Shown here in pieces: positions 25,726-36,416 of a stretch of DNA of 64,000 bases. Each line of letters opens with the position of its first letter. The first letter of the stretch is position 1. Location of the stretch: the NCBI GenBank assembly GCA_017643925.1, contig JAEPML010000003.1, forward strand, positions 310,001 to 374,000. The letters are read 5' to 3'. The stretch comes from Roseibium sp. (GTDB lineage Bacteria > Pseudomonadota > Alphaproteobacteria > Rhizobiales > Stappiaceae). Position numbers and translations under genes: made by a program. Below the pieces are notes generated by a model, which was given only the letters and a program-made list of their open reading frames with translations, had not been told where the DNA came from and did not search any database.

Positions 25726-27852
25726 TTATGCGTCGTCCTTAGGAATTTCCTTGCCGGTTTCCTGGTCAACGACCTTCATGGACAGGCGGACCTTGCCGCG
25801 CTCGTCAAAGCCCATGAGCTTGACCCAGACCTTGTCGCCTTCCTTGACGACATCGGTGACCTTGCCAACCTTGCGCGGGGCGAGCTGGGAGATGTGGACC
25901 AGGCCGTCCTTGGCACCGAAGAAGTTGACGAATGCACCAAAGTCGACGCATTTCACAACCGTGCCTTCGTAGATCACACCGACTTCCGGCTCGGCCGCAA
26001 TGGAGTTGATCCAGTTGACGGCAGCCTTGATGGCCTTGCCATCCGAAGACGCGATCTTGACCGTGCCGTCGTCCTCGATATTGACCTTCGCACCGGTCTT
26101 CTCGACGATTTCGCGGATGACCTTGCCGCCGGAACCGATGACTTCACGGATCTTGTCGACCGGGATCTTCATCATCTCGATGCGCGGAGCGTGTTCACCA
26201 AGCTCGGAGCGGGCTTCGGTGATGGCCTTGGCCATTTCACCCAGAATATGGATCCGGCCGTCCTTTGCCTGCGCCAGGGCCACCTTCATGATCTCTTCGG
26301 TGATACCGTCGATCTTGATGTCCATCTGCAGGGAGGTGATGCCGTTTTCAGATCCGGCAACCTTGAAGTCCATGTCGCCAAGGTGGTCTTCGTCACCAAG
26401 GATGTCGGACAGAACGGCAAAGCGGTCGCCTTCCTTGATCAGACCCATTGCGATACCGGCAACCGGTGCCTTCAGCGGAACACCCGCATCCATCAGCGCC
26501 AGCGAGGTGCCGCAAACGGTTGCCATGGAGGAAGAACCGTTGGATTCGGTGATCTCGGAGACAACGCGCAGCGTGTACGGGAAATCATGGTGCTGCGGCA
26601 GCATCGGGTTGATCGCACGCCAGGCCAGTTTGCCGTGACCGATTTCACGGCGTCCCGGCGAGCCCATGCGGCCGGTTTCACCGACAGAGTAAGGCGGGAA
26701 GTTGTAGTGCAGCATGAAGTGAGACTTCACGGTGCCTTCCAGAAGATCGATGAATTGCTCGTCTTCGCCCGTACCGAGCGTTGCAACAACGAGACCTTGG
26801 GTTTCACCGCGGGTGAACAGCGAGGAACCGTGCGCGCGCGGCAGAATACCGACTTCCGAGGAAATCGCGCGGACAGTGGAAAGATCGCGACCATCGATGC
26901 GCGAACCCGTGTCGAGAATGCCACCGCGAACGATTTCGGCTTCCAGCTTCTTGAACTGTTCGCCAAGCACGTTTGCTTCCGGGGCTTCACCTTCGGCAGC
27001 GTTGGTGATCAGGGCCTCGACGACCTTTGCCTTGGCCGCGTCCACGGCGTTCTTGCGGTCGGTCTTGGATGTGATCTTGTAAGCAGCACCAAGGTCGTCA
27101 GCAGCGATCGACTTGACCTGTTCGAAGAGAGCGGAGTGATCCGGAATGGACAGCTCACGCGGCTCTTTTGCAGCGGTTTCGGCAAGCTTGATGATCGCGT
27201 CGATAACGGTCTGGAAGCCCTTGTGGCCGAACATGACCGCACCGAGCATGGTGTCTTCGTCCAGTTCCTTGGCTTCCGATTCAACCATCAGAACGGCGTC
27301 ATTGGTGCCGGCAACAACCAGATCCAGAGCGGATTCCGGCATGTCGTCGACCATCGGGTTGAGGACATACTCACCGTCGATGTAACCAACGCGGGCACCG
27401 CCGATCGGGCCCATGAAAGGTACGCCGGACAGGGTCAAGGCAGCAGACGCGGCAACCATCGCCAGGATGTCCGGTGCGTTTTCCATGTCGTGGGACAGAA
27501 CCGTGATGACAACCTGGGTGTCATTCTTGTAGCCGTCGGCAAAGAGCGGACGGATCGGACGGTCGATCAGGCGGGAGGTCAGCGTCTCGTGCTCTGACGG
27601 GCGTCCTTCGCGCTTGAAATAGCCGCCCGGGATCTTGCCGGCGGCGAATGCCTTTTCCTGGTAGTTTACGGTCAGCGGAAAGAAATCCTGACCCGGTCTC
27701 GGTTCCTTTGCGGACACAACGGTCGCAAGAACCTTTGTTTCGCCATATGTGGCCATGACGGCGCCGTCGGCCTGACGGGCAACCTTGCCCGTTTCGAGTA
27801 CGAGCGGACGTCCGCCCCAGTCGACTTCTACACGATGAATATCAAACATCAT
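25726..27852 (-). CDS. pnp: Polyribonucleotide nucleotidyltransferase (PNPase)
   Basis: 3'-5' phosphorolytic exoribonuclease of the RNA degradosome. 708 residues: two RNase PH-like domains ([10 protein letters not shown] and [15 protein letters not shown] in the second) flanking an alpha-helical linker, then KH (about 560-615, [15 protein letters not shown]) and S1 (about 620-690, [29 protein letters not shown]). Two adjacent ATGs; AAGGACAG precedes them. It lies downstream of rpsO, with a separating terminator and a leader hairpin. Confidence 0.97.
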   Translation of the reverse strand: MMFDIHRVEVDWGGRPLVLETGKVARQADGAVMATYGETKVLATVVSAKEPRPGQDFFPLTVNYQEKAFAAGKIPGGYFKREGRPSEHETLTSRLIDRPIRPLFADGYKNDTQVVITVLSHDMENAPDILAMVAASAALTLSGVPFMGPIGGARVGYIDGEYVLNPMVDDMPESALDLVVAGTNDAVLMVESEAKELDEDTMLGAVMFGHKGFQTVIDAIIKLAETAAKEPRELSIPDHSALFEQVKSIAADDLGAAYKITSKTDRKNAVDAAKAKVVEALITNAAEGEAPEANVLGEQFKKLEAEIVRGGILDTGSRIDGRDLSTVRAISSEVGILPRAHGSSLFTRGETQGLVVATLGTGEDEQFIDLLEGTVKSHFMLHYNFPPYSVGETGRMGSPGRREIGHGKLAWRAINPMLPQHHDFPYTLRVVSEITESNGSSSMATVCGTSLALMDAGVPLKAPVAGIAMGLIKEGDRFAVLSDILGDEDHLGDMDFKVAGSENGITSLQMDIKIDGITEEIMKVALAQAKDGRIHILGEMAKAITEARSELGEHAPRIEMMKIPVDKIREVIGSGGKVIREIVEKTGAKVNIEDDGTVKIASSDGKAIKAAVNWINSIAAEPEVGVIYEGTVVKCVDFGAFVNFFGAKDGLVHISQLAPRKVGKVTDVVKEGDKVWVKLMGFDERGKVRLSMKVVDQETGKEIPKDDA

Positions 27853-28035
27853 CTGTCCTTACAGTTTGCCCCCGATGCATTCCGCGCATCGCCAATTTTG
27901 GGGCACATTCCCGGTCGGCCCCGTATGGGCCGGTTACCGGCGGACAGGTCACGGGCAAGACAACAAGCTGCTTTCAGGAGGCTGAAAGAAAGGAGCTGGC
28001 AATCCTGCCCCATGACATGTCACGAGGTTTCTATA

Positions 28036-28064
28036 GAGCGTTTGCCCTCAAAAGGGAAACGCTC
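28036..28064 (-). promoter_or_regulatory. Stem-loop in the rpsO-pnp intergenic region (possible RNase III/PNPase autoregulation site)
   Basis: The minus strand GAGCGTTTCCCT-TTTG-AGGGCAAACGCTC forms a long stem with one mismatch, about 185 bases before the pnp start. In E. coli the pnp leader folds into an RNase III-cleaved stem used for autoregulation. The analogy here is by position only. The rest of the 336-bp gap holds the rpsO terminator and no gene. Confidence 0.4.
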
Positions 28065-28142
28065 CTGTTCCTTGTTTCGACATTTCTCCGACGCCAGCAA
28101 ATACACAAACTATTGGGAAGCGTACGGGAGATATGCCTAAGC

Positions 28143-28173
28143 AAAACGCGGCGGGCTGTTGCCCACCGCGTTT
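28143..28173 (-). terminator. Terminator/attenuator after rpsO
   Basis: AAACGCGG plus GGGC pairs across a 4-base loop with GCCC plus CCGCGTTT (one A-C mismatch, 12 pairs), followed on the minus strand by TTTTGC. It lies about 15 bases past the rpsO stop. The tail is short, so read-through into pnp is likely. Confidence 0.65.
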
Positions 28174-28188
28174 CGAGTTTCGCAGTCG

Positions 28189-28458
28189 TTAGCGACGGAT
28201 GCCAAGACGCTCGATCAGCGACTTGTAACGCTCTTCGCTTTTGCCACGCGTATAGTCCAGAAGGGACCGGCGCTGCGCAACCATCTTCAGAAGACCGCGG
28301 CGGGAGTGATTGTCCTTGCCGTGAGCCTTGAAGTGTTCGGTCAGGTTGTTGATCCGCTCGGTGAGGATGGCAACCTGAACTTCAGGGGAGCCGGTGTCGC
28401 CTTCTTTGGTGGCGAATTCCTTCATGAGCTCAGCTTTGCGCTCTGCAGTAATCGACAT
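28189..28458 (-). CDS. rpsO: 30S ribosomal protein S15
   Basis: 89 residues, the standard S15 length: [52 protein letters not shown]. Binds the central domain of 16S rRNA early in 30S assembly. GAAAGGAAAGAGCG precedes the ATG. It is in the conserved truB-rpsO-pnp order. Confidence 0.98.
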   Translation of the reverse strand: MSITAERKAELMKEFATKEGDTGSPEVQVAILTERINNLTEHFKAHGKDNHSRRGLLKMVAQRRSLLDYTRGKSEERYKSLIERLGIRR

Positions 28459-28669
28459 CGCTCTTTCCTTTCAAGAGAATGGCCAGTTGACCTGGCACGT
28501 TGAACTGCCGGAAATCCGGCCTGATCCGCAGGTTTCCACGAGCCGAGATGTCGGTCAGCAAGGGAGTCCGGCAGACGAATTGAGCCTTAGTGCCCAATGG
28601 CGGCGGAATATGGCGGAAAACCCTGCGGAAATCCAGCAGAATCTGAGCCCGCCAAACCACAATCTCGAA

Positions 28670-29614
28670 TTACAGGTGAAACACCCGTGACGGCTGAAAC
28701 CGGCCCTTGTCAATTGAGCCGATGGCGACAGGGACGCTGGCATGGCTTGCAAAGGCCACTTCCGTGTTCAACGGGGCATCTCGTCCCCGCAAGATGATGG
28801 CCATTCCCTTTCGAATCCGGGCAGCATCGTCGAGAGAGACGGGAACCTCGACCAGCGAGTCCATGGCGTCACGCACCGGCAGGACAAATTCATCCACGAG
28901 GGCGTCAATGTCGACTTCCTCTTCGAATTCTTCCGCCATTTCAATAATTTCATCAAGGTCGACCAGGTCGGCCTCACCAAACGGTCCGACCAGCAGACGC
29001 CGGAGTTCGGTGACATGCCCGCATGTCCCGAGTCGCTGGCCGAGGTCCCGTGCCAGCGCCCTCACGTAGGTACCCTTGCCACATTCCGCCTCGAAAACAG
29101 CCCGATCCTGGTCCGGACAGTCGACAAGATCCAACCGGTGGACATCGATCGGACGCGCCTCCAACTCGACCTCTTCACCATCCCTGGCAAGGTTATAGGC
29201 CCGCTCCCCACCTATCTTGATGGCTGAAAACTTCGGCGGCACCTGCATGATGGTGCCGACAAATTCACCCAGGACCGCACGGATCTCGTCATGTTGCGGA
29301 CGAATATCGGACGTTGCCACCACTTCACCCTCGGTGTCATCGGTGCTGGTCTCGGCGCCCCAGGTGACCTCAAATCGATAGACCTTGCGCCCGTCCATCA
29401 CGAATGGGACGGTTTTGGTGGCCTCCCCAAAGGCGACCGGAAGCAGGCCTGAGGCGCGTGGATCCAGAGTGCCGGCATGCCCCACCTTTTGCGGAGAGAA
29501 AATCCGCTTGATCTTCCCAAGCGCTTCGTTGGACGTGATGCCGTAAGGCTTGTCGAGGACAAGCCAGCCGTTGATCGTGTTCTTTTTTCTTTTGAATTGT
29601 TTCTGCCGCGCCAT
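28670..29614 (-). CDS. truB: tRNA pseudouridine(55) synthase
   Basis: Makes pseudouridine 55 in the T-loop of tRNAs. From the start MARQKQFKRKKNTINGWLVLDKP it has 314 residues, with the catalytic Asp in HAGTLDPRASGLLPVAFG, then PPKFSAIKIGGERAYNLAR and KGTYVRALARDLG. A longer frame reaches 29677 but runs into the upstream repeat and lacks homology. A C-terminal acidic stretch (EEFEEEVDIDALVDEF) is present, followed by a PUA-like end. Confidence 0.95.
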   Translation of the reverse strand: MARQKQFKRKKNTINGWLVLDKPYGITSNEALGKIKRIFSPQKVGHAGTLDPRASGLLPVAFGEATKTVPFVMDGRKVYRFEVTWGAETSTDDTEGEVVATSDIRPQHDEIRAVLGEFVGTIMQVPPKFSAIKIGGERAYNLARDGEEVELEARPIDVHRLDLVDCPDQDRAVFEAECGKGTYVRALARDLGQRLGTCGHVTELRRLLVGPFGEADLVDLDEIIEMAEEFEEEVDIDALVDEFVLPVRDAMDSLVEVPVSLDDAARIRKGMAIILRGRDAPLNTEVAFASHASVPVAIGSIDKGRFQPSRVFHL

Positions 29615-29671
29615 GTTGCGTCCATTTGCGTTGTCTTGGCAGGGCGATGTGCCCTGACAACCAACTTCTCC

Positions 29672-29782
29672 CGTCATTGCCGGACCTGACCCGGCAATCC
29701 ATGCCGTTGCAGAGCAAAGCCGGATGATCTGCGATTTTGAAATGAAACGGTCTGGATCCCATGGTCAAGCCATGGAATGACG
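29672..29782. repeat. 111-bp palindromic intergenic repeat (REP/RPE-like)
   Basis: The ends are inverted copies of one framework: left CGTCATT-GCCGG-acctga-CCCGGCA-ATCCA; right, read on the other strand, CGTCATT-CCATGG-cttga-CCATGGG-ATCCA. Each end is itself a hairpin. Elements with this 'CGTCATTGCCGG..TGA.CCGGCAATCCA' look are widespread between genes in alphaproteobacterial genomes (recalled). It lies between rbfA and truB and carries no ORF; only one copy is seen here. Confidence 0.65.
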
Positions 29783-29816
29783 TCCCATGAAAACTGATAA
29801 CACCCCGGTCAAGGCA

Positions 29817-30236
29817 TCAGTTTTCACTGTCGCCTTCTTCCTCCGCATCCAGATCCCTGGAAACTTCCGGCGAATGCAACAGGGAACCGATGCGATCATC
29901 ATCGTCAAACCGCGTGTCCAGTACAAAACGCAGATCGGGCATGTATTTCATTGTCAGCCGGCGCGAGACCTGGCCGCGCAGATACTTGGCGCTGCGATTG
30001 AGAGCCTTTTCGACATTTTCCGCATTCTTGCCGCCAAGCGGCATGACCAGGCACGTGGCCAGGCGCAGGTCGGGCGTCATGCGCACTTCCGGGATCGTGA
30101 CGATCACGCCATCCAGGTCCGGATCGGAAAATTCGCCGCGTGTGAAAATGTCGGACAGCTCCTTGCGTACCGTTTCGCCAACGCGCAACTGGCGCTGAGA
30201 CGGGCCACGGCTGTCCTGTCCGTGATGTCTTGCCAT
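29817..30236 (-). CDS. rbfA: 30S ribosome-binding factor A
   Basis: KH-like factor for late 16S rRNA maturation and cold adaptation. 139 residues from MARHHGQDSRGPSQRQLRVGE, with ELSDIFTRGEFSDPDLDGVIVTIPEVRMTPDLRLATCLVMPLGG and the RLTMKYMPDLRFVLDTRFDD core; acidic C-terminal tail. AGGA lies seven bases before this ATG; a longer frame to 30275 has no site. Between infB and truB, as usual. Confidence 0.95.
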   Translation of the reverse strand: MARHHGQDSRGPSQRQLRVGETVRKELSDIFTRGEFSDPDLDGVIVTIPEVRMTPDLRLATCLVMPLGGKNAENVEKALNRSAKYLRGQVSRRLTMKYMPDLRFVLDTRFDDDDRIGSLLHSPEVSRDLDAEEEGDSEN

Positions 30237-30277
30237 TTCATTTCCTAACCGGGCCAACTGAAGCCCCGAATACAAGG

Positions 30278-30310
30278 GCGCCGGCGGGTTGTTGTAGAAC
30301 CCGCCGGCGC
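30278..30310. other. Perfect 13-bp stem-loop between infB and rbfA
   Basis: GCGCCGGCGGGTT-gttgtag-AACCCGCCGGCGC: 13 perfect pairs around a 7-base loop. No T-run follows on the minus strand, so it is not a classical terminator; it may act as a processing or stability element between the two cistrons. Confidence 0.7.
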
Positions 30311-30336
30311 GAAAGCCTGAAGTCTTTGTCCGGCGT

Positions 30337-33063
30337 CTAGAGCGTTCTTGCGATCTGCTCGACGCGGAAACACTCGATGATGTCGCCCGGACGCATGTCC
30401 TGGTACTTGACGAAGTTCATGCCGCATTCCTGACCGGATTCGACGGACTTGACTTCGTCCTTGAAGCGCTTGAGCGTTCCCAGCTCGCCTTCGTGGATGA
30501 CCACGTCGTCGCGAATGAGGCGCACGTTGGCACCGCGTTCCACGACACCTTCGGTAACCAGACAACCCGCAACCTTGCCGACCTTGGAGATGTGGAAGAT
30601 TTCCTTGATCTCCGCATTGCCGAGGAAGGTTTCGCGGCGTTCCGGCGACAGCAGACCGGACATGGCGGCCTTCACGTCGTCCACCAGATCGTAGATCACG
30701 TTGTAGTAACGGATCTCGATCCCGTCGCGTGCTGCAGCTTCACGTGCCTGCTTGTTGGCGCGGACGTTGAAGCCGAGGATCGGGGCCTTGGAGGCTGCTG
30801 CCAGCGTGATATCGCTTTCGGTGATGCCGCCGACCCCGGAGAGCAGGATACGCGCTCCGACTTCGTCGGTTCCCAGCTCGTGGAGAGCGTGGGCAATCGC
30901 CTCGGCAGAACCCTGCACGTCGGCCTTCAGAACCAGCGGGAATTCCTTCTTGCCGCTCTTCTGTGCGCTCATCATCATCTGCTCGAGCGAACCACGGGCT
31001 GCAGAGGCAACCACGGAGGCTTTCTCGCGGATCTGGCGCTGGCGGTAGTCGGTGATTTCACGGGCACGGGCTTCGTTTTCGACGACCGCAACCATGTCAC
31101 CGGCTTCCGGTGTGCCCTGGAAACCAAGGACCTCAACCGGCTTGGCCGGTCCGGCTTCCTTCACCTGCTTGCCATTCTCGTCGAGCATCGCGCGGACACG
31201 GCCCCACTCTGCACCGGCGACGAGGATGTCACCCGGCTTGAGCGTGCCTTTCTGGACCAGAACGGTAGCAACGGGACCACGGCCACGGTCGAGCTGCGCC
31301 TCGATGACGATGCCTTCCGCCGTGCGGTCCGGATTTGCCTGCAGTTCCAGAACTTCCGACTGCAGCAGGATCATTTCCAGCAGCTTGTCGAGATTCGTGC
31401 CGTTCAGAGCGGAAACCTCAACGTCGATGACGTCACCACCCATGGATTCGGTCACCAGCTCTTCGCTCAACAGCTCGGTGCGAACCCGGTTCGGATCAGC
31501 GCCCGGCTTGTCGATCTTGTTGATCGCGACAATGATCGGTGCGTCTGCAGCCTTGGCGTGCGCGATGGCTTCCTTGGTCTGCGGCATGACACCATCATCG
31601 GCAGCCACGACAAGGATGACGATATCGGTCGACTTGGCACCACGGGCACGCATCTGCGAGAACGCGGCGTGGCCAGGCGTATCGATAAAGGTGATCTTCT
31701 GACCGTCCTGGTCGACCTGGTAGGCACCGATATGCTGCGTGATGCCACCGGCTTCACCGGTGACGACCTTGGACTTGCGGATCGCGTCCAGCAGAGACGT
31801 CTTGCCGTGATCGACGTGACCCATGATGGTCACGACCGGCGGACGAGACTGCAGGGTCGCCGGATCGTCTTCCGTCGTGAAGAGACCTTCTTCCACATCG
31901 GCCTCGGACACGCGCTTGACCGTGTGACCCATTTCTTCCGCGATCAGTTCGGCGGTGTCTGCGTCGATCACGTCGTTGATCTTCAGCATTTGACCCTGCT
32001 TCATCAGAAGCTTGATCACGTCCACGGCACGCTCGGCCATACGGTTGGCGAGCTCCTGGATGGTGATTGCTTCCGGCAGGGTGACTTCGCGCGAAATCTT
32101 CTCGCGCACCACCTGCTGCTGACCGCGCTTTGCCTTTTCCTGACGGCGGCGCATGGAGGCCAGCGAACGTGCCCTCTGGCCGTCATCACCACCTGTGGCA
32201 GCCGAAATCGTCAGCTTGGACCGGCGACGATCCTCTCCGCCGCGCGGGCGGGTGGTCGGGGTCGGTGCCTGCTTCGGACGCTTGACGGCGCGCAGACCCT
32301 TGTTGCTGCGATCGCCTTCCTCGGCAGCCGGCGGCTTGCCGGCTTCAGGCTTGGCACGTGCTGCCGCAGGTGCCTTGCGCTTGCCCATGTCGTCCAGGCT
32401 CGGCGGTCTGCCATCGCCGCGGGACGGGCGACGTGCGCCTTCCTGTCTGGCTTCCGGCGTCGCCGACTTGGCAGCGGCAGGTTGCTTTTCTTCCGGAGCC
32501 TCGGCCGGTGCTTCCTTGGCCTTCTCGGCGGCAATGCGTGCCTCTTCGGCTTCACGCTTGGCTTTTTCTTCAGCCTCGACCTTGGCCCGTGCCTCTTCTT
32601 CGACTGCGCGCTTGGCCGCTTCCGCTGCCCGCCGCTTGTCTTCTTCTTCACGGCGCTTGCGGTCCTCGACCTCACGTTCCTTGGCCATCTGAAGGGCAGC
32701 AGCACGTGCGGCGGCTTCTTCCTTGGTCAAGGTGCGCAGAACGTTGCCGTTGCCTTTCTGGCGCTGACCGGATGCGGACCTGCGAGCCTGCTTGGTGGCC
32801 TGTGGATCAGGCTGCTGCGGCTTGCGAGGGGCTTCAGCCGGTTTTTCCAGTCGCTGGGTCGTCGGTGCCGGAGCTTCCGGTTTCGGCTCCTGTCCCGGAA
32901 TTACAACACGGCGCTTCTTCTTCTCCACGACGACGGCCTTCGACCGGCCATGCGAGAAGGACTGCCGAACAGTTCCCTGATCGCCACCGCCGCGCTTTAG
33001 GCCGAGCGTCTTGCCACGCTCAACGCTGATTGTCTTGTCGCCCGGATTCTTCGTATCGCTCAT
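30337..33063 (-). CDS. infB: Translation initiation factor IF-2
   Basis: GTPase that brings fMet-tRNA to the 30S subunit. 908 residues from [10 protein letters not shown], with AAGG seven bases upstream (a longer frame starts at 33084). Layout: low-complexity N-terminal region rich in Lys/Glu/Ala/Arg (about 70-300), IF2_N-like helical domain, G domain with [15 protein letters not shown] (G1), DTPGHAAF (G3) and NKIDK (G4), then domains II-IV, ending with the [28 protein letters not shown] segment of the fMet-tRNA-binding domain. In the rimP-nusA-ylxR-infB-rbfA operon. Confidence 0.97.
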   Translation of the reverse strand: MSDTKNPGDKTISVERGKTLGLKRGGGDQGTVRQSFSHGRSKAVVVEKKKRRVVIPGQEPKPEAPAPTTQRLEKPAEAPRKPQQPDPQATKQARRSASGQRQKGNGNVLRTLTKEEAAARAAALQMAKEREVEDRKRREEEDKRRAAEAAKRAVEEEARAKVEAEEKAKREAEEARIAAEKAKEAPAEAPEEKQPAAAKSATPEARQEGARRPSRGDGRPPSLDDMGKRKAPAAARAKPEAGKPPAAEEGDRSNKGLRAVKRPKQAPTPTTRPRGGEDRRRSKLTISAATGGDDGQRARSLASMRRRQEKAKRGQQQVVREKISREVTLPEAITIQELANRMAERAVDVIKLLMKQGQMLKINDVIDADTAELIAEEMGHTVKRVSEADVEEGLFTTEDDPATLQSRPPVVTIMGHVDHGKTSLLDAIRKSKVVTGEAGGITQHIGAYQVDQDGQKITFIDTPGHAAFSQMRARGAKSTDIVILVVAADDGVMPQTKEAIAHAKAADAPIIVAINKIDKPGADPNRVRTELLSEELVTESMGGDVIDVEVSALNGTNLDKLLEMILLQSEVLELQANPDRTAEGIVIEAQLDRGRGPVATVLVQKGTLKPGDILVAGAEWGRVRAMLDENGKQVKEAGPAKPVEVLGFQGTPEAGDMVAVVENEARAREITDYRQRQIREKASVVASAARGSLEQMMMSAQKSGKKEFPLVLKADVQGSAEAIAHALHELGTDEVGARILLSGVGGITESDITLAAASKAPILGFNVRANKQAREAAARDGIEIRYYNVIYDLVDDVKAAMSGLLSPERRETFLGNAEIKEIFHISKVGKVAGCLVTEGVVERGANVRLIRDDVVIHEGELGTLKRFKDEVKSVESGQECGMNFVKYQDMRPGDIIECFRVEQIARTL

Positions 33064-33092
33064 ATTGCCTTCAGTCCTGCGCAACCGCCCTG

Positions 33093-33728
33093 CTATGCGT
33101 TGCCTTGTTCGTCTCCTGCGGCGGTATAGCGGCGAAATTGCTCCAGCGCACGTACCCGCGCCAAAAAATTTTCACTCGCCTGCCCCGCAAGCAGTGCAGC
33201 ATGTATCACATTTGACCGGCCCAATGCCAAATCCAATTGAGCCGAATCGAACAAACGGACGATTTGGCACCCGTTTGCCGGTTCATCTATGTTTGCGGCC
33301 AGTGCCGCCAGCTTGTTCACCCCGTCATCTGCAGCGTCCGAGGCGTGGATCAGCCCGATGACGGGATCCCGCCTCAGGGCTGCATCAACTTTTGCATAGC
33401 CGGTGACCACTTCACCGGCCTTGCGCGTCATGGAGAGCGCCTGCAGAGCAGCTCTTTCCAATAGGGCGTCAGCCCTGTCCGCCAGCCCGGGTTCGACGCG
33501 GGCCTCTGTCTTGAAACCCCTGCCGAATACCTTCTTTCGGTCCTTCTCGGCCTCCGCAACGATCTCTCTCGAAGCGGTGACCCAAACGCCGCGCCCTGGA
33601 AGCACTCGTTTCAGATCCGGGACAACCTGACCTTCGGGGTCAAGCACGAACCGGATCAGCGAACTGACGGGCAGAACCTCCCGCGTCACAGCACATTGCC
33701 GTTCGGTCGGCTCATTCTTCCTGGGCAC
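33093..33728 (-). CDS. YlxR-family RNA-binding protein with L7Ae-like C-terminal domain (GTG start)
   Basis: Small RNA-binding protein encoded between nusA and infB in many bacteria. 211 residues: DUF448/YlxR domain (about 5-85: [21 protein letters not shown], then [13 protein letters not shown]), linked to a ribosomal L7Ae/L30e-like domain (about 100-190: [19 protein letters not shown]). Start chosen at GTG with AGAGGAG eight bases before it; the longer frame to 33791 adds 21 residues unlike the family. 29 bases to infB. Confidence 0.85.
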   Translation of the reverse strand: MPRKNEPTERQCAVTREVLPVSSLIRFVLDPEGQVVPDLKRVLPGRGVWVTASREIVAEAEKDRKKVFGRGFKTEARVEPGLADRADALLERAALQALSMTRKAGEVVTGYAKVDAALRRDPVIGLIHASDAADDGVNKLAALAANIDEPANGCQIVRLFDSAQLDLALGRSNVIHAALLAGQASENFLARVRALEQFRRYTAAGDEQGNA

Positions 33729-33820
33729 GCCGCCACTCCTCTGGCCCGGATGCCGACACAGTACCTGTGCCACGCAGCGCCCGGACAACACTCCTGGAGA
33801 GGCAAACCTCTCCCTTGTTC

Positions 33821-35479
33821 TTATCCGTTCAGGATCACGCCAGCCGGCGCTTCTTCCTCGACAGCTTCCACAGCCTCTTCGGCTTCTTCCGCGTCAGCTT
33901 CTTCCGCTTCCGCTGCCATGGCCGCAAGTTCTTCCTCGGTCACCCAGCCTGCCGCAAGGCGGGCTGCCATCACCATGTTTTCCGCATCGGCGCGCGACAC
34001 ATCAAAACCGGACAGGGCACCGTCAAAACGCTTGGTTTCGCCGTCATTGCGCTCGGTCCAGCCAACGAGATCGTCAGCCGCACATCCCGCCAGGTCTTCC
34101 ATCGACTTGATGTCATCCTTGCCAAGCGCAACCAGCATAGCCGTTGTCAGGCCATCAATCGACCTGAGGTCGTCGGAAACACCAAGCGAAACACGCTCTT
34201 CGTCAAGCTTGGCTTCAAGCTCGCTCAGGTAGTCGCGCGCACGCGCCTGAATTTCGACGGCCGTGTCGTCGTCGAAACCTTCAATCATGGAAATTTCCTC
34301 AATTTCCACGTAGGCAACTTCCTCGACGGACGTAAAGCCCTCGGTCGCCAAGAGCTGGCCAACCATTTCGTCGACGTTGAGCGCTTCCATGAACAGCTGC
34401 GAGCGTTCCAGGAATTCTTTCTGACGACGATCGGATTCTTCCTGTTCCGTCATGATGTCGATGGCCCAGCCTGTCAGCTGAGAGGCAAGGCGCACATTCT
34501 GGCCGCGCCGTCCGATGGCCAGGGACAGCTGGTCATCCGGAACGACAACCTCGATGCGCTCGGCATCTTCATCAAGAACAACCTTGGCAACCTCGGCCGG
34601 CTGCAACGCGTTGACGATGAAAGTTGCCGCTTCCTCGTTCCACGGAATGATATCGATCTTCTCGCCCTGCAGTTCGCCGACAACAGCCTGAACACGGCTG
34701 CCGCGCATACCCACACAGGCGCCGACCGGATCGATCGAAGAATCCTTCGAGATCACGGCGATCTTGGCGCGGGAACCCGGATCACGCGCAACGGATTTGA
34801 TCTCGATGACACCGTCATAGATTTCCGGCACTTCCTGCGCAAACAGCTTCGCCATGAACTGGGGATGCGTGCGTGACAGGAAGATCTGGGGACCGCGCTG
34901 TTCGCGGCGCACGTCGTAAACAATCGCGCGAATGCGGTCGCCGGTGCGGAAAATTTCACGCGGGATCAGCTCGTCACGCCGGACAATGCCCTCACCACGG
35001 CCCAGGTCGACAATCACGTTGCCATATTCGGCGCGTTTGACAACGCCGTTGATGACTTCGCCAACACGGTCCTTGAACTCTTCATACTGACGATCACGCT
35101 CGGCTTCACGCACCTTTTGCACGATCACCTGCTTCGCGGACTGCGCGGCAATACGGCCGAAATCGAGCGGTGGCAGCGGCTCGGCAATGAAATCGCCAAG
35201 GCTTGCTTCCGGGTTGCGCGCCAGGGCGTCATCGAGTGCGATTTCGGTCGACACGTTTTCAACGGCCTCGACAACCTGCAGGAGACGCTGCAAGCGGATC
35301 TCGCCGGTCTTCGGGTTGATCTCTGCGCGGACCTCCGTTTCCGTGCCGTAGCGGGAGCGGGCCGCCTTCTGGATCGCGTCTTCCATCGCGTTGATGACGA
35401 TCATCCGGTCGATCGATTTTTCCCGTGCGACCGCGTCAGCGATTTGCAGCAGTTCCAGCCGGTTCGCGCTGATTGCCAT
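33821..35479 (-). CDS. nusA: Transcription termination/antitermination factor NusA
   Basis: RNA polymerase-binding factor for pausing, termination and antitermination. 552 residues: N-terminal domain ([21 protein letters not shown]), S1 domain (about 135-200), two KH domains ([30 protein letters not shown]; then [19 protein letters not shown]), and C-terminal acidic repeats. The tail ends in a run of Glu/Ala. Start MAISANRL has GAGGAG nine bases upstream. First large gene after rimP. Confidence 0.97.
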   Translation of the reverse strand: MAISANRLELLQIADAVAREKSIDRMIVINAMEDAIQKAARSRYGTETEVRAEINPKTGEIRLQRLLQVVEAVENVSTEIALDDALARNPEASLGDFIAEPLPPLDFGRIAAQSAKQVIVQKVREAERDRQYEEFKDRVGEVINGVVKRAEYGNVIVDLGRGEGIVRRDELIPREIFRTGDRIRAIVYDVRREQRGPQIFLSRTHPQFMAKLFAQEVPEIYDGVIEIKSVARDPGSRAKIAVISKDSSIDPVGACVGMRGSRVQAVVGELQGEKIDIIPWNEEAATFIVNALQPAEVAKVVLDEDAERIEVVVPDDQLSLAIGRRGQNVRLASQLTGWAIDIMTEQEESDRRQKEFLERSQLFMEALNVDEMVGQLLATEGFTSVEEVAYVEIEEISMIEGFDDDTAVEIQARARDYLSELEAKLDEERVSLGVSDDLRSIDGLTTAMLVALGKDDIKSMEDLAGCAADDLVGWTERNDGETKRFDGALSGFDVSRADAENMVMAARLAAGWVTEEELAAMAAEAEEADAEEAEEAVEAVEEEAPAGVILNG

Positions 35480-35545
35480 ATTCCACTCCTCTTGCGCCAA
35501 GGATCATGTTGGGCGCGTTTGTCAATTTACCACAGAGCCGAATGC

Positions 35546-36139
35546 TCAGTTTGGCGTGTTGTCCTGTTCCAGCCCGACATCCTGGCCGCGGGCGGCCAGC
35601 GCCGCCTTTTCTGCCTGAAGGGCTGCTGTAATCAAATCATCCGTGAGAACGAGCTTGGCTTCGCCGATATCTTCCAAAGGCAGAAGCACCGTGTCGTCGG
35701 CCCCTTCCGGCGCATCAGGAAGGCGAAGTTTCGCCGCAGTGCCCTCGGCACCCAACAGCGTGCCGCGGAACCTCTTGCGGCCGTCCTGCATGACAGCCAT
35801 CTCGACCTTGAGTTCGTGTCCGGCCCAGCGATCGAAGTCACCGGCACGGACCAACGGGCGGTCAATCCCGGGGGAGGACACTTCAAGATGATAGGCGCGG
35901 TTGATCGGATCTTCGACGTCGAGCGCCGGCGATACGGCGCGGCTGACGGTTTCACAATCCTCGACCGTCATGGTGCCGTCTGGACGCTCGGCCATGATCT
36001 GCAGCGTACACCCGTTGGCCGCGCTGATCTTCGTGCGCACGAGACGAAAGCCAAGGTCCTCGATCACCGGCTCCACAATTGCCGCAACACGGGCGTCAAG
36101 TCCCTGTTCCGTTACAATTCTTGGTTCGTGTGCGCTCAA
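35546..36139 (-). CDS. rimP: Ribosome maturation factor RimP (probable TTG start)
   Basis: Needed for 30S subunit assembly. 197 residues: [51 protein letters not shown] and [27 protein letters not shown] are the family core. TTG at 36139 has GGAG seven bases upstream and fits the family N-terminus; an ATG at 36178 would add 13 residues without a clear site. Opens the nusA-infB operon; a trmB terminator lies upstream. Confidence 0.9.
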   Translation of the reverse strand: MSAHEPRIVTEQGLDARVAAIVEPVIEDLGFRLVRTKISAANGCTLQIMAERPDGTMTVEDCETVSRAVSPALDVEDPINRAYHLEVSSPGIDRPLVRAGDFDRWAGHELKVEMAVMQDGRKRFRGTLLGAEGTAAKLRLPDAPEGADDTVLLPLEDIGEAKLVLTDDLITAALQAEKAALAARGQDVGLEQDNTPN

Positions 36140-36250
36140 ACTTGGCTCCTTTGTCAGCCGGTTCCGGCCGTTCAGCATCAGATGCGCCTGATCATCGGGT
36201 TACATAGGGCAATCCTGCTCGGTTCTTTTCAGTTTCCGGCTCTTGTAAGC

Positions 36251-36281
36251 AAAAAAGAGCGGGTCCCCGTCGGGCCCACTC
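36251..36281 (-). terminator. Terminator after trmB
   Basis: A stem of nine pairs with one mismatch (GAGTGGGCCC / GGACCCGCTC, minus strand) and loop GACGG, followed immediately by TTTTTT. It lies in the 277-bp gap between trmB and rimP and separates the metK-trmB unit from the rimP-nusA operon. Confidence 0.8.
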
Positions 36282-36416
36282 TCAAAGTGCTCAATAAGCC
36301 GTTTGAGGTGAAACACGGGCTGTATAACGCCAAACTCGACAAAAAGGCAATAGGCTCACGATGAATCGTGCGAAGAACTTGTTCGGGGTTCAGCGAGTTC
36401 GATGTTGCCGTGGGGA

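Noticed and set aside
25894-27597. Long open frame (567 codons) opposite pnp
   Set aside because: Antisense shadow caused by strong GC codon bias of pnp; the product matches no known family and has no ribosome binding site.
30493-33000. 835-codon open frame opposite infB
   Set aside because: Same GC-bias shadow; repeats of His/Asp/Gly reflect the infB codons read backwards.
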